From assembly GCF_001676875.1 (NCBI RefSeq), contig NZ_JYKA01000001.1:186001-250000 (forward strand): 64,000 nucleotides of DNA, in the 5' to 3' direction. Position numbers and translations under genes: made by a program. Source of the DNA: Chromobacterium subtsugae (GTDB lineage Bacteria; Pseudomonadota; Gammaproteobacteria; Burkholderiales; Chromobacteriaceae). The notes beneath the pieces were generated by a model. That model ran no database searches and had not been told where the DNA came from. It saw nothing but the letters and a program-made list of their open reading frames with translations. This document shows positions 35,450-44,665 of this stretch, in pieces. Position 1 is the stretch's first letter; every line of letters starts with the position of its first letter.

Positions 35450-36346
35450 TCAATCCCAATATCCGGGCGCCGCGTAGGCGGCGCGCAGATGATCGACGAA
35501 GCGGCGCACCCGCGCCGGCAGCAGCCGCCGTTGCTGCACCACCGCGCACACCGGGTAATCGGGCGAGGCGAAATCGTCCAGCACCGTCAGCAGCCGCCCC
35601 TCGGACAGGTCCTCCTTCACCTCCCACAACGAGCGCCAGGCCAGGCCCAGGCCTTGCAGCGCCCAGTCGTGCAGCACCGCGCCGTCATTGCACTCCAGCG
35701 CGCCGGCCACCTTAAGGTTCACCGGCCGGCCATCCACGGCGAAGCTCCAGCCGCGGCTCTGGCTCTCTCCCAGCGACAGGCACTGGTGATGCTGCAGATC
35801 GGCCGGGGCGCGCGGTACGCCATGCTCGGCCAGGTAGGCCGGCGCTGCCACCACCACGCGGCGGTTCTCCGCCAGCCGGATCGCCACCAGGCCGGAATCG
35901 GCCAGGTCGGAGATGCGGATCGCGCAGTCGATGCGGTCGCGCTGCAAATCCACCAGCCGATCGGACAGGTCGAGCGTCACTTTCACTTCCGGATGCAGGC
36001 GCTGGAAATCGGCGACATGCGGCGCCACGTGGCGGCGGCCGAAACCGGCCGGCGCCGATAGCCGCAGATGGCCGCGCGCCTTGCCGCTGCCGGATGCCGC
36101 TGCAGCCTCCGCCTCTGTCAGATCGGCCAGTATTCGTTGGCAGTCTTCATAAAACGCTTCGCCCTCCTGCGTCGGCGCCACGCGGCGGGTGCTGCGCGCC
36201 AGCAGGCGCACGCCCAGCCGCTCTTCCAGCGCGTCCAAACGCCGCCCCACCATCGCCGGCACCACGCCCAACTGCCGCGCCGCGGCCGACAGGCTGCCCA
36301 GCCCCACCACCGCGACAAAGGTCTCCAGCTGTTTCAGCTCGCTCAT
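35450..36346 (-). CDS. LysR-type transcriptional regulator
   Basis: The 298-residue protein has an N-terminal helix-turn-helix (LSAAARQLGVVPAMVGRRLDALEERLGVRLL in outline, residues 18-48) and an effector domain with SAPAGFGRRHVAPHVADF, typical of the CrgA/DmlR-like branch. It is divergent from malate synthase (126 bp between starts), so it may control that gene, but LysR proteins of this branch often control oxidoreductases instead. The effector is unknown. Confidence 0.82.
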   Translation of the reverse strand: MSELKQLETFVAVVGLGSLSAAARQLGVVPAMVGRRLDALEERLGVRLLARSTRRVAPTQEGEAFYEDCQRILADLTEAEAAAASGSGKARGHLRLSAPAGFGRRHVAPHVADFQRLHPEVKVTLDLSDRLVDLQRDRIDCAIRISDLADSGLVAIRLAENRRVVVAAPAYLAEHGVPRAPADLQHHQCLSLGESQSRGWSFAVDGRPVNLKVAGALECNDGAVLHDWALQGLGLAWRSLWEVKEDLSEGRLLTVLDDFASPDYPVCAVVQQRRLLPARVRRFVDHLRAAYAAPGYWD

Positions 36347-36471
36347 TCGCTACCTAAAAGTAAAAAATGTTGTGCAATTCATGCCATTTCTTTTTACTTG
36401 GCTGGCGAATAGACTGTCAAACATTGCATTGCAGCATCATCATGTCATCTTCTCTACTCAGGAGCGCGCGC

Positions 36472-38067
36472 ATGGCAGTCAACCTTCCGCAGGGCGTGGA
36501 AATCTTCGCCGACATCACCCCGGCCTACGCCGAAATCCTCACTCCCGAGGCGCTGGCCTTCGTCGCCAAGCTGCATCGCCGCTTCGAGCCGACGCGCCGC
36601 GAGCGCATCGCCGCCCGCGCCGCGCGCCAGGCCGAGCTGGACGCTGGCAAGCTGCCGGACTTCCTGCCAGAAACCGCCGCCGTGCGCGCAAGCAACTGGA
36701 AAATCGCGCCGCTGCCGCAGGACCTGCTGGACCGCCGCGTGGAAATCACCGGCCCGGTGGAGCGCAAGATGATGATCAACGCGCTGAACTCCGGCGCCAA
36801 AAGCTTCATGGCCGACTTCGAGGACTCCAACTGCCCGAGCTGGGACAACCAGATCGCCGGCCAGATCAACGTCCGCGACGCCTACCGCAAAACCATTTCC
36901 TACGCGAGCCCCGAGGGCAAGCAATACAAATTGAACGACACCATCGCCACTCTGCTGCTGCGCCCGCGCGGCTGGCATTTGATGGAGAAGCACGTCAAGG
37001 TAGACGGCGAGATCGTGTCCGGCAGCCTGTTCGACTTCGGTCTGTCGTTCTTCCACAACATCCGCCACCTGCGCGAACACGGCAGCGCCACTTATTACTA
37101 CCTGCCGAAGATGGAGAGCCATCTGGAAGCGCGGCTGTGGAACGAGGTGTTCGTGTTCGCCCAGAACGAATTGAACATCCCGCAAGGCACCATCAAGGCG
37201 ACGGTGCTGATCGAGACCATCCTCGCCGCCTTCGAAATGGATGAAATCCTGTACGAATTGCGCGAGCATTCCGCCGGCCTCAACGCCGGCCGCTGGGACT
37301 ACATTTTCAGCTGCATCAAGAAATTCAGGCAGAACCGCGACTTCTGCCTGGCCAACCGCGCGCAAATCACCATGACGGTGCCCTTCATGCGCGCCTACGC
37401 GCTGCTGCTGCTGAAAACCTGCCACCAGCGCCACGCGCCGGCCATCGGCGGCATGGCGGCGCTGATCCCGATCAAGAACGACGCCGCCGCCAACGAAAAG
37501 GCGCTGGCCGGCGTCAAGGCCGACAAGGACCGCGACGCCACCGACGGCTACGATGGCGGCTGGGTGGCCCACCCGGGCTTGGTGCCTATCGCCGACGCCG
37601 CCTTCAGCGCGGTGCTGGGCGACGCGCCCAACCAGATCGCCAAGCAGCGCCCGGACGTGGCCGTAACCGCCGCCGACCTGTTGAATTTCCAGCCGGAAAC
37701 GCCGATCACCGAAGCCGGCCTCGCCATGAACATCAATGTCGGCATCCAATACCTGGGCGCCTGGATTTCCGGCAACGGCTGCGTGCCGATCCACAATCTG
37801 ATGGAAGACGCCGCCACCGCTGAAATCTCGCGCTCGCAGATCTGGCAGTGGCTGCGCAGCCCCAAAGGCGTGCTGGACGATGGCCGCAAGGTGACGCTGG
37901 AGCTGTTCCGCGAACTGCAGGCGCGCGAAGTGGCCAAGCTGAAGGACGAGTACGGCAGCCGCTGGAGCAAACAATACGAGGACGCCGCCAGGATGTTCGA
38001 CCTGCTGACCACCTCCGACGACTTCGTCGAATTCCTCACCCTGCCCGGCTACGAATACATAGATTGA
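36472..38067 (+). CDS. aceB: Malate synthase A
   Basis: Malate synthase joins glyoxylate and acetyl-CoA to malate, the second step of the glyoxylate bypass. The 531-residue length matches isoform A. Motifs are [29 protein letters not shown] with catalytic Arg, [18 protein letters not shown] and [13 protein letters not shown]-type [11 protein letters not shown], and the acid region [25 protein letters not shown] lies 7 nt before the ATG at 36472. Isocitrate lyase is not in the window. Together with acs it supports growth on acetate. Confidence 0.95.
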   Translation: MAVNLPQGVEIFADITPAYAEILTPEALAFVAKLHRRFEPTRRERIAARAARQAELDAGKLPDFLPETAAVRASNWKIAPLPQDLLDRRVEITGPVERKMMINALNSGAKSFMADFEDSNCPSWDNQIAGQINVRDAYRKTISYASPEGKQYKLNDTIATLLLRPRGWHLMEKHVKVDGEIVSGSLFDFGLSFFHNIRHLREHGSATYYYLPKMESHLEARLWNEVFVFAQNELNIPQGTIKATVLIETILAAFEMDEILYELREHSAGLNAGRWDYIFSCIKKFRQNRDFCLANRAQITMTVPFMRAYALLLLKTCHQRHAPAIGGMAALIPIKNDAAANEKALAGVKADKDRDATDGYDGGWVAHPGLVPIADAAFSAVLGDAPNQIAKQRPDVAVTAADLLNFQPETPITEAGLAMNINVGIQYLGAWISGNGCVPIHNLMEDAATAEISRSQIWQWLRSPKGVLDDGRKVTLELFRELQAREVAKLKDEYGSRWSKQYEDAARMFDLLTTSDDFVEFLTLPGYEYID

Positions 38068-38090
38068 GCCGCCGCAACAGCGGCAGTCCG

Positions 38091-38111
38091 AACGGCCCCT
38101 CGCGGGCCGTT
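38091..38111 (+). terminator. Weak terminator after malate synthase
   Basis: AACGGCCC and GGGCCGTT form an 8-bp stem with a 5-nt loop; the T tract is short (TTTC). Confidence 0.5.
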
Positions 38112-38215
38112 TCGCATTAGCGGCCGGTCATTTTCACGCCGGCCGCATGGAACCCGCTCTTGCCAAGCCGATCGAAGCGGAGTCTACTTCCCGCACACCT
38201 CGCCAAGGAGCCAGA

Positions 38216-38905
38216 ATGAAAAAGTCCCGCCTCAAACCCATGCTGATGTGCTGCCTGCTGGCCGCCGCCCTTCCCGCCGCCGCCGAAGGCATCCAGCTGA
38301 ACCTGTCGGCCAGCGCCCAGCGCGACATCGCCAACGACCAGATCAGCGCCACCCTGTATGTGCAACAAAGCAACAGCCAGGCCGCGGTACTGGCCGATAG
38401 GCTGAACAAGGCCACCGCCAACGGCCTGGCCATCGGCCGCGGCTACAAGGACGTGCAACTGTCCAGCGGCAGCTACAGCACCTGGCCCAGCTACGACAAG
38501 AACGGCAAGATCACCGGCTGGCAAGGCCGCTCCGAGATCCAGCTGAAGAGCAAGGACTTTGCCCAGGCCGCCGAGCTGATCGCCAAACTGCAACAGACCA
38601 TGCTGCTGGAAGGCGTGCAATTCGGCGTCTCCGACGAAGCACGCCGCAACGCCGAGCAGGGCATGATTCCGGAAGCGATCGCCAACCTGAAAAACCAGGC
38701 CGAAGTGGCGGCGCGCGCGCTGGGCAAAAACGCCGTCAACATCCAGCAACTGGATATCGGCCAGCAAAACCACGGCTTCCGTCCGCCGGTGATGATGATG
38801 AAAGCCGCGGTGGCCGGCGCCGAATCCAACGTCAGCCAGCCCGACCTGCAGCCGGGTCAGACCCAGCTGCAACTGCAGGTCAGCGGCAAGGTGGAACTCA
38901 AGTAA
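38216..38905 (+). CDS. SIMPL (DUF541) domain periplasmic protein
   Basis: The 229-residue precursor starts MKKSRLKPMLMCCLLAAALPAAAEG, a signal peptide. The mature part has the SIMPL pattern: LSASAQRDIANDQISATLYVQ, RGYKDVQLSSGSYSTWPSYD, WQGRSEIQLKSKDF and a terminal LQLQVSGKVELK, as in YggE-like proteins. The C-terminal VNIQQLDIGQQ is also typical. AAGGAG lies 6 nt before the ATG. The role is not established; related proteins reduce oxidative stress. Confidence 0.85.
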   Translation: MKKSRLKPMLMCCLLAAALPAAAEGIQLNLSASAQRDIANDQISATLYVQQSNSQAAVLADRLNKATANGLAIGRGYKDVQLSSGSYSTWPSYDKNGKITGWQGRSEIQLKSKDFAQAAELIAKLQQTMLLEGVQFGVSDEARRNAEQGMIPEAIANLKNQAEVAARALGKNAVNIQQLDIGQQNHGFRPPVMMMKAAVAGAESNVSQPDLQPGQTQLQLQVSGKVELK

Positions 38906-38992
38906 GGCTTTCAGCCCCGGCCGGCTTGCGCTAAAGTAAGCTCTGGCCGGCACTTGCCGGCGCCCCTTCCGACTTCCCCATCGCCCCTGAAC

Positions 38993-39604
38993 ATGAAACT
39001 GATCGCTTCTTTGACCAGCCCTTACGCCCGCAAGGTCCGCATCGTGCTGGCTGAAAAGAAAATCGACTGCCCGCTCGAGGAGGAAACGCCCTGGAGCGCG
39101 GACAGCCGCGTCCCGGAGTACAACCCCCTGGGCAAGGTGCCGGTGCTGGAGCTGGACGACGGCTCCACGCTGTACGACTCGCGGGTGATTGTCGAATACC
39201 TGGACAACAGCTCGCCGGTGTCGCGGCTGCTGCCGCAAGACAATCGCCAGTTGATCGGCACCCGCCGCTGGGAGGCGCTGGCCGACGGCATCATCGACGC
39301 GATGGTGGCCATCGTGCTGGAGCGCCGCCGCCCGCCGGAAAAGCAGATGGAGGAAGTGGTGGAGCGCCAGCGCGGCAAGATCGCCCGCGCGCTGGCGACG
39401 CTGTCGCAGGATCTGGGAGAAAAGCCGTGGTGCACCAGCCACGGCTACAGCCTGGCCGACATCGCCGTCGGCTGCTGCCTGGGTTACCTGGACTTCCGCG
39501 CGCCGGAATTGGACTGGCGCGCCAGCCACCCCAATCTGGACGCGCTGTTGCAAAGGCTGTATGCCCGCCAGTCCTTCATCGACACCGAGCCGCCAGCCGC
39601 CTGA
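38993..39604 (+). CDS. Glutathione S-transferase family protein (YibF-like)
   Basis: The 203-residue protein begins MKLIASLTSPYARKVRIVLAEKKI, with Ser8-Pro-x-Arg as the N-terminal glutathione motif of this branch. YNPLGKVPVLELDDGSTLYDSRVIVEYLD gives the cis-Pro and gamma-Glu contacts. The C-terminal helical domain has GYSLADIAVGCCLGYLDFR, the N-capping box of the fold. It is monocistronic with a terminator after it. The substrate is unknown. Confidence 0.88.
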   Translation: MKLIASLTSPYARKVRIVLAEKKIDCPLEEETPWSADSRVPEYNPLGKVPVLELDDGSTLYDSRVIVEYLDNSSPVSRLLPQDNRQLIGTRRWEALADGIIDAMVAIVLERRRPPEKQMEEVVERQRGKIARALATLSQDLGEKPWCTSHGYSLADIAVGCCLGYLDFRAPELDWRASHPNLDALLQRLYARQSFIDTEPPAA

Positions 39605-39622
39605 AGCGCGCCGCGCAAGCAA

Positions 39623-39648
39623 AAACGCCACCCGTCGAGGTGGCGTTT
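39623..39648. terminator. Shared terminator of convergent genes
   Basis: AAACGCCACC and GGTGGCGTTT pair over 10 positions around CGTCGA. It lies between the GST stop (39604) and the DUF1345 stop (39665). Confidence 0.7.
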
Positions 39649-39664
39649 CGCATGCCGCGGCAGG

Positions 39665-40351
39665 CTAGATCAGTCCGGCGGCGATATTGATCATCAGCGC
39701 CAGCACCGTGGCGTTGAAGAAGAAAGACAGCACGCAATGCGCGGTTCCGGCGCGGCGCTGGCGGCTGTCGGTGAAGCTGACGTCGGCGGTCTGGCCCGAC
39801 GTGCCGATGATGAAGGCGAAATAGAGGAAATCGGCGTAATCCGGCAGCCGGGTGCCGGGAAACTCCAATCCGCCCGAACCGCCGCGGGCATGCTCGGCAT
39901 AGAAGGTTCGCGCGTAATGCAGCGCGAACATCACATGGGTGAACGCCCATGACGACAGCAGCGTCAACACCGCCAGCAGAATGTGCGCACCGCGCAGCCA
40001 GCCCTTCATGTCCTTGACCACCGCCAGCTCCAGCACGATGGCCGCCAGGCTGGCGATCGCCGCCAACACCACCAGCAGCATCACCAGCCACTGCCCCTCG
40101 TCCTCCAGCCGCGCCCAATGGCGGATCTGCTGCTGGCGCGGGCCGAACATCATCCAGGCCACCAGCGCGAGATACAGCCAAGCGCCGGCATTCCAGCCGA
40201 CGATATAGCGGGTGACGTCGTGCATGGCCGCTACATGGGGCAGTGCCAGGATCACTAACGCGCCGAACAGCGCCGACCACACCAGCCGCGGCCTGGCCAG
40301 CAGCATGCGGACGACGATGAAACGGCGGATGACAGGAAACCAGAGGCTCAT
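39665..40351 (-). CDS. DUF1345 inner-membrane protein
   Basis: The 228-residue protein has about six helices (LVWSALFGALVILALPHVA, AWLYLALVAWMMFG, WLVMLLVVLAAIASLAAIVLEL, ILLAVLTLLSSWAFTHVMFALHYA, ... ATVLALMINIAAGLI). The loop GGLEFPGTRLPDYADFLYFAFIIGTSGQTADVSFT (shown in part by PDYADFLYFAFIIG) is the DUF1345 signature. AAGGAG lies unusually far from the start. The function is unknown. Confidence 0.85.
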   Translation of the reverse strand: MSLWFPVIRRFIVVRMLLARPRLVWSALFGALVILALPHVAAMHDVTRYIVGWNAGAWLYLALVAWMMFGPRQQQIRHWARLEDEGQWLVMLLVVLAAIASLAAIVLELAVVKDMKGWLRGAHILLAVLTLLSSWAFTHVMFALHYARTFYAEHARGGSGGLEFPGTRLPDYADFLYFAFIIGTSGQTADVSFTDSRQRRAGTAHCVLSFFFNATVLALMINIAAGLI

Positions 40352-40581
40352 AAAGCTGTTTCACTCCTTGTAATGTGATGGAAGCACCATGGCGCCAGCG
40401 CGCGCCGCCCGGCAATCTTGCAGCATTGCGCCATTCCCGCCAAGCCGGATCGCGCCGCACAGCCTGGCAACGACGATGGCCCGGCATCGTAAAATTCAAT
40501 ATGAATAAATGTGTTTGTTTTTAAATTCATATGTCGCAAAATCAATCGACAAGCGAACAACAAGAATCAGGAAGACAAACC

Positions 40582-41355
40582 ATGGCCAACACCCCGACGG
40601 CGCCCCGCCCGCAAGCGCTGCAAGACCGGGACGCGCAACTGGAAGCCCTGTGCCGCCAAATGGCCTGCCGCGACTTCTGCCTGCTGCCGGCCGCGCTGTC
40701 GCGCGATCTGCTGCTGCTGCAGGACCCGCGCGCGCTGGCCGATTGGGAAGCGTTCCAGGATAGCTGGAACCACCTGCGGCAAGACAAGTTCATGGCCGAC
40801 GGCGGCAGCTACCGCCAACGGCTGCACGCCACCCTCAGCGCCGAGCCCTCGGCGCGGCGCGCGCGGGCGGAAGCCCACCAGCCCCACTACCAAAGCCGGC
40901 AGTACAATCCGCTCAACGGCGGCGTCGCCCGCCACTTCGAGCCGATACGCAACGAAATCCTGCTGGGCGCCACCATGCAATCGGTGCTGGAGCTGGGCTG
41001 CTCGATATTCGGCAAGCTGTCGCCTTACACCCGCTGGCATATCGAAGCGCACCAGTTCCGCATCGAGGCGCGCAACCGCGAGCGCGGCAAGCCCACCCCG
41101 GAAGGCATACACCGCGACGGCGTGCACTTCCTGCTGATGATGATGGTGCGGCGGCGCAACCTGGTGAACGGCGCCACCGAGCTGTACGATCTGGAACACC
41201 AGCCGCTGGCCGAATTCACGCTCAGCGATCCCCTCGACATCGCGCTGGTCAACGACGAGCGCGTGCTGCACGGCGTCACCCCGGTGGCCCAGCTCGACCC
41301 CTCGCGCGAAGGCAGCCGCGACGTGCTGCTGCTGAGCTTCCGCCGCCACAGTTGA
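40582..41355 (+). CDS. 2-oxoglutarate/Fe(II) dioxygenase, amino-acid hydroxylase family
   Basis: The 257-residue protein matches the 2OG-Fe_Oxy_2 family, which includes bacterial isoleucine and related amino acid hydroxylases. HRDGVHFLLMMMVRR supplies the His-x-Asp metal ligands and VLHGVTPV the distal His; SFRRH at the end holds the 2-oxoglutarate Arg. An upstream in-frame start (40531) exists, but AGGAAG precedes the ATG at 40582. The substrate may be a free amino acid; that is inference. It stands alone. Confidence 0.8.
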   Translation: MANTPTAPRPQALQDRDAQLEALCRQMACRDFCLLPAALSRDLLLLQDPRALADWEAFQDSWNHLRQDKFMADGGSYRQRLHATLSAEPSARRARAEAHQPHYQSRQYNPLNGGVARHFEPIRNEILLGATMQSVLELGCSIFGKLSPYTRWHIEAHQFRIEARNRERGKPTPEGIHRDGVHFLLMMMVRRRNLVNGATELYDLEHQPLAEFTLSDPLDIALVNDERVLHGVTPVAQLDPSREGSRDVLLLSFRRHS

Positions 41356-41450
41356 CCCCCTCTGCGCGCCGCCGCCAAAATGGTAATCTTGCTTTCCTAT
41401 GCTGATAGTCACTATGGCAACGACAACAAGCGGGATCGGGGAACAACAGA

Positions 41451-42197
41451 GTGGCCAGACAGATCGCGATGGTTTTGGCGGCGGCTTGCTGCTGGTGCGC
41501 GGCGGCAGTAGCGGCAGCGGACATTCACGCTTACACCGAAGACGTGCCGCCGCTCAACTACCTTGAGAACAACAACGTCCAAGGCTACTCCACCGAGGTG
41601 CTGCGCCTGGTCGCCAAGGAAGCCGGCCTCAAGCTCAGCATCGACGTTCTGCCCTGGCTGCGCGCCTATGCCAAGGTGGAGAGCACGCCGGACACCCTGC
41701 TGTACACCATCGTGCGCACGCCGGAGCGCGAGCAGCACTTCCAGTGGGTGGGGCCAATCGGGCCGCGCCGCATCTACCTGTACCGGCTGGCCGCGCGCGA
41801 CGACATCCGCATCGCCTCGCCGAACGACCTGCTGCGCTACCACAACGGCGCGCTGGCCGGATCGGCCGCCGCCAGCCAGCTCGCCGCGCTGGGCCTGCAA
41901 GCCGGCAGCGCGCTGGACATCGGCCACAGCGACGCCACCAATCTGAAGAAACTGCAGCTGGGACGGCTGGACCTGGTGGCCATGCTGGACTGGGCGATGG
42001 CTTGGCAGCTGCGCCTGCAAGGAAAAACCGAAAAAGCGGTGGCCCCGGTCCTGCTGCTGGACGGCAAGCTGGAGTACTGGTTCGCGCTCAACCGCGCCAC
42101 CCCGCCGGAACGGGTCAAACAGCTGCAGGACGCGCTCAACCGCATCCGCGCCGACGGCCGCCTGCAGGCCATCCGCCGCCGCTACCGCAGCGACTGA
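41451..42197 (+). CDS. Periplasmic amino-acid-type solute-binding protein
   Basis: The 248-residue protein begins at GTG 41451 with a signal peptide (MVLAAACCWCAAAVAAADIHAY). The mature protein has the two-lobe SBP_bac_3 pattern: PPLNYLENNNVQGYSTEVLRLVAKEAGL in lobe 1 and LAGSAAASQLAALGL and LDLVAMLDWAMAWQL in lobe 2. No permease or ATPase lies beside it, so it may be an orphan binding protein or sensor partner. ATG at 41469 is an alternative start. Confidence 0.8.
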   Translation: MARQIAMVLAAACCWCAAAVAAADIHAYTEDVPPLNYLENNNVQGYSTEVLRLVAKEAGLKLSIDVLPWLRAYAKVESTPDTLLYTIVRTPEREQHFQWVGPIGPRRIYLYRLAARDDIRIASPNDLLRYHNGALAGSAAASQLAALGLQAGSALDIGHSDATNLKKLQLGRLDLVAMLDWAMAWQLRLQGKTEKAVAPVLLLDGKLEYWFALNRATPPERVKQLQDALNRIRADGRLQAIRRRYRSD

Positions 42198-42207
42198 CGC
42201 GCCGCCG

Positions 42208-43836
42208 TCAGGCAAGCAGCCGCAGCAGGCCGTACTTCAGCAGCCAGCCGAGCTGGTAATCGACGTGGTCGGCGGCGACCGCCAGGCTGGCCTGCACTTG
42301 GCTGCGCACCGCCGCCACCGTTTGCGGGCCGGCCAGCAGCGTCCGCAGCGTGTGGCTGAGCAGCTCGCCGCTGCTCAGCAAGGCCACCTCGGCATAGGTG
42401 GCAGGCATCGGCAGCTCGCCGCGCAGCACCGCGTGGGCCAAGGCGGTCAACTCCAGCGCCAACCCGCCTTCCAGATGGCGCGTCGGATAATCGCGGAATA
42501 TGTCCCGCATGTCCGGCCGCGGCGTTCCGGTCCACGGTTGCAGCCCCGCGGCGTCGGCCTCGCGCTTGAGTTCGCGCCAGGCGGCGTCATAGCCCTGGAT
42601 CACGGCGCGCCAGGAATATTCCGCCAACGCCACCGCGCGAGCGCGCTCGCCCATCCGGCGGCGCAGCGCGGGATCGGCGGCCAGCTCCAGCAGCCGCCGG
42701 CCAAACGCCTCCATGTCCAGCGCCACGCCTTGCGCGTGCAGCAGCGAGGACAGATTGTCCTCCAGCACCTCCAGCATGTCGCCGGCCACCCGCGGCGGCT
42801 GGGTGGCGAGCGTGGGAATGCGAAAGCCGGTCTCGCCTTCGCGCACCAGATCGCGGTAACCGTCGAAATCGGAAGCCACCACCGGCAAGCCGGCGGCCAT
42901 CGCCTCGATGATGGAAATGCCGAAAGTCTCCTGATAATTGTCCACCGGCGACACGAACACGTCGGCTGCCGCCAGCAGCGCGTGCTTGTCCGCGTCGCTG
43001 ACCGGACCCAGCACCGTGACCGCGCCGTCCAGCCCCAACTCCGCCGCGGCCTGCCGCAGGTTGTCCAGATCGCTGGCCGCGGCGCCGCCGGCCAGCAGCA
43101 GCCGCCAATCGACGCGCGGCGCCTCCAGCCGCAAACGCGCCAACAGGTACAGCAGCGGCACCAGGTCGGCCTTGGTGGCGGGCGACAGGCGGCCGACGTA
43201 GAGCAGATGGAAAGCGCCGGCCTCCAGCCCCAGTTGCTGGCGGCACGCCGCGCGGTCGCGGCGGACGAAGTATTCCTCCTCCACTCCCAGCGGCAGCAGC
43301 CGGCAGGCCGGGCGGTTGCCGGCGCCGGACGACAAGGCATGATCGAGATGGCGCTCCACCACCCCTCGGCCCAGCGTGGAGGTGCAGAACAGCGCGTCGC
43401 CCGGCCGCAGCGGCGCGGCCGTCAGCGCCGCCACCTTGTCGAACATGTCGCCGCCGTTGAGGCTGTGGATGGGCGCGGTCAGCGGCAGCGGATGGCTGGC
43501 ATGGCGCGCGCGCAGGCGCGCCATCTTGGGCAGGTACCAGTACCAGTCGCCGAGGTGGAAAGCGGAAAAGTCGGTGCGGGACAAGGCGTCCGGCACATTG
43601 AGATGATGCGACAACACCACCCGGGACAGCAGCGCGTCGTCGACGCAGGCTTCCAGCCGCCGCTGCACCAGCTTCAGATTGTCCAGCGCCGGGCAAAACA
43701 GGTGGAATTCGTCGAACTCGGCGTAGCGCAGCAAAGCCCGCAGAAAGCCGAAGTTGGCGACCAGCCGCCCCAGCTTGAGATCCGTTTCCGAGCTTTCCAC
43801 AAAAGAATCGATGCTGCCGAAAACCCGCTTGCCCAT
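42208..43836 (-). CDS. Glycosyltransferase family 4-like protein
   Basis: The 542-residue protein has a GT-B fold. The C-terminal half has the donor-site motif YQETFGISIIEAMAAGLPVVASDFDGYRDLVREGETGF (ExxxxxxxE pattern), DVFVSPVDN, and LLYVGRLSPATKADL in the linker. The N-terminal half is unusual, starting GSIDSFVESSETDLKLGRLVANFGFLRALLRY, and a 130-residue C-terminal extension after residue 410 is not part of the standard fold. AGGAGG precedes the ATG. No LPS or capsule genes adjoin it; the acceptor is unknown. Confidence 0.8.
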   Translation of the reverse strand: MGKRVFGSIDSFVESSETDLKLGRLVANFGFLRALLRYAEFDEFHLFCPALDNLKLVQRRLEACVDDALLSRVVLSHHLNVPDALSRTDFSAFHLGDWYWYLPKMARLRARHASHPLPLTAPIHSLNGGDMFDKVAALTAAPLRPGDALFCTSTLGRGVVERHLDHALSSGAGNRPACRLLPLGVEEEYFVRRDRAACRQQLGLEAGAFHLLYVGRLSPATKADLVPLLYLLARLRLEAPRVDWRLLLAGGAAASDLDNLRQAAAELGLDGAVTVLGPVSDADKHALLAAADVFVSPVDNYQETFGISIIEAMAAGLPVVASDFDGYRDLVREGETGFRIPTLATQPPRVAGDMLEVLEDNLSSLLHAQGVALDMEAFGRRLLELAADPALRRRMGERARAVALAEYSWRAVIQGYDAAWRELKREADAAGLQPWTGTPRPDMRDIFRDYPTRHLEGGLALELTALAHAVLRGELPMPATYAEVALLSSGELLSHTLRTLLAGPQTVAAVRSQVQASLAVAADHVDYQLGWLLKYGLLRLLA

Positions 43837-43945
43837 TGCGCCTCCTGGCGATTCAGTCGGCGCCTACCCGCGGGGCGCGCCAGCGCCGGGGGATTCCGGC
43901 GCGGCGCTATTGTGCGCCAGCGCGCCAAACGCTGGCAATGCCGGC

Positions 43946-44227
43946 TTATTCGGCCTCCAGCGCCGCCATCAGCGCCTCCGCGCTGGTATAGGACGCCAAT
44001 GCCGTCCGCAGGCGGTTGAAAGCCTGGGCGGCCTTGTCAGGATGCTTGGCGAACGGCACCAGGCCGTCGTAACTCCAGCCGGCGGCGGCCAGCGCCTGCT
44101 TGCGGAAATTCATGCCGTCGTTGCCGCCGCCGCCGATATTGACCAGCGCCTGCTCGATCAGCGTATGCGGCAAGGGAGTGCGGCTGAGGGTGACGAAATG
44201 GCTGCTGTGGATTTCATCGAAATGCAT
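43946..44227 (-). CDS. Small hypothetical protein
   Basis: The 93-residue product from the ATG at 44227 starts MHFDEIHSSHFVTLSRTPLPHTLIEQALVNIGGGGNDGMNFRKQALAAAGWSYDGLVPF in outline. It is acidic-helical at its end (TSAEALMAALEAE) and has no signal or membrane segment. I recognise no family. A longer frame upstream passes through the hairpin region and is not used. Confidence 0.6.
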   Translation of the reverse strand: MHFDEIHSSHFVTLSRTPLPHTLIEQALVNIGGGGNDGMNFRKQALAAAGWSYDGLVPFAKHPDKAAQAFNRLRTALASYTSAEALMAALEAE

Positions 44228-44299
44228 GGAGGACTTCCCCGTCGTCTGAAATTGTTTTTTAGTTTTAGTAGGAACTTTCCCGACGCGCTGAGGGGAAAT

Positions 44300-44330
44300 G
44301 CGAAACCGGAGCGCAAGGCTCCGGTTTCGC
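44300..44330. terminator. Long hairpin between two small genes
   Basis: GCGAAACCGGAGC and GCTCCGGTTTCGC pair perfectly over 13 bp around a 5-nt loop, 28 bp after the DUF465 stop. It lacks a T tract, so it may be a weak terminator or an mRNA stabiliser. Confidence 0.55.
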
Positions 44331-44357
44331 ACGCAACGGCCTGGCGCCACGGCTCGC

Positions 44358-44573
44358 TCAGGAGGTATGCGCCTTCAGCAACACGTACAACTCATCCTTC
44401 AGCTTCAGTTTTTCCTTTTTCAGGTTTTCGATTTCCAGCGCCGAAGCCTGGATGATGCGCGCCTCCATGTTCTTGATCTGCTGATCCAGCTGGTTGTGCA
44501 AATCGAACAGGCGGCCAAAATGCGGGTCTTCGGTTTTCAGGCGGGAAATCAGATCGCGGTATTCGGGAAACAT
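44358..44573 (-). CDS. YdcH/DUF465 family protein
   Basis: The 71-residue protein is almost entirely helical: MFPEYRDLISRLKTEDPHFGRLFDLHNQLDQQIKNMEA in outline, then LEIENLKKEKLKLKDELYVLL. This is the characteristic DUF465 start (FPEYRDLIS.L...D.HF..L...HN.LD..I) and charged coiled-coil end. AAGGAGG lies 6 nt before the ATG. The function is unknown. Confidence 0.9.
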   Translation of the reverse strand: MFPEYRDLISRLKTEDPHFGRLFDLHNQLDQQIKNMEARIIQASALEIENLKKEKLKLKDELYVLLKAHTS

Positions 44574-44665
44574 CTCAGCCTCCTTGGCGGGTGGGTACAG
44601 CCGGCTTCAGCCGGCCACGACTCATGCTAACGTCAACTCAGCCGCCGCGATTTGATCTGCCGCAG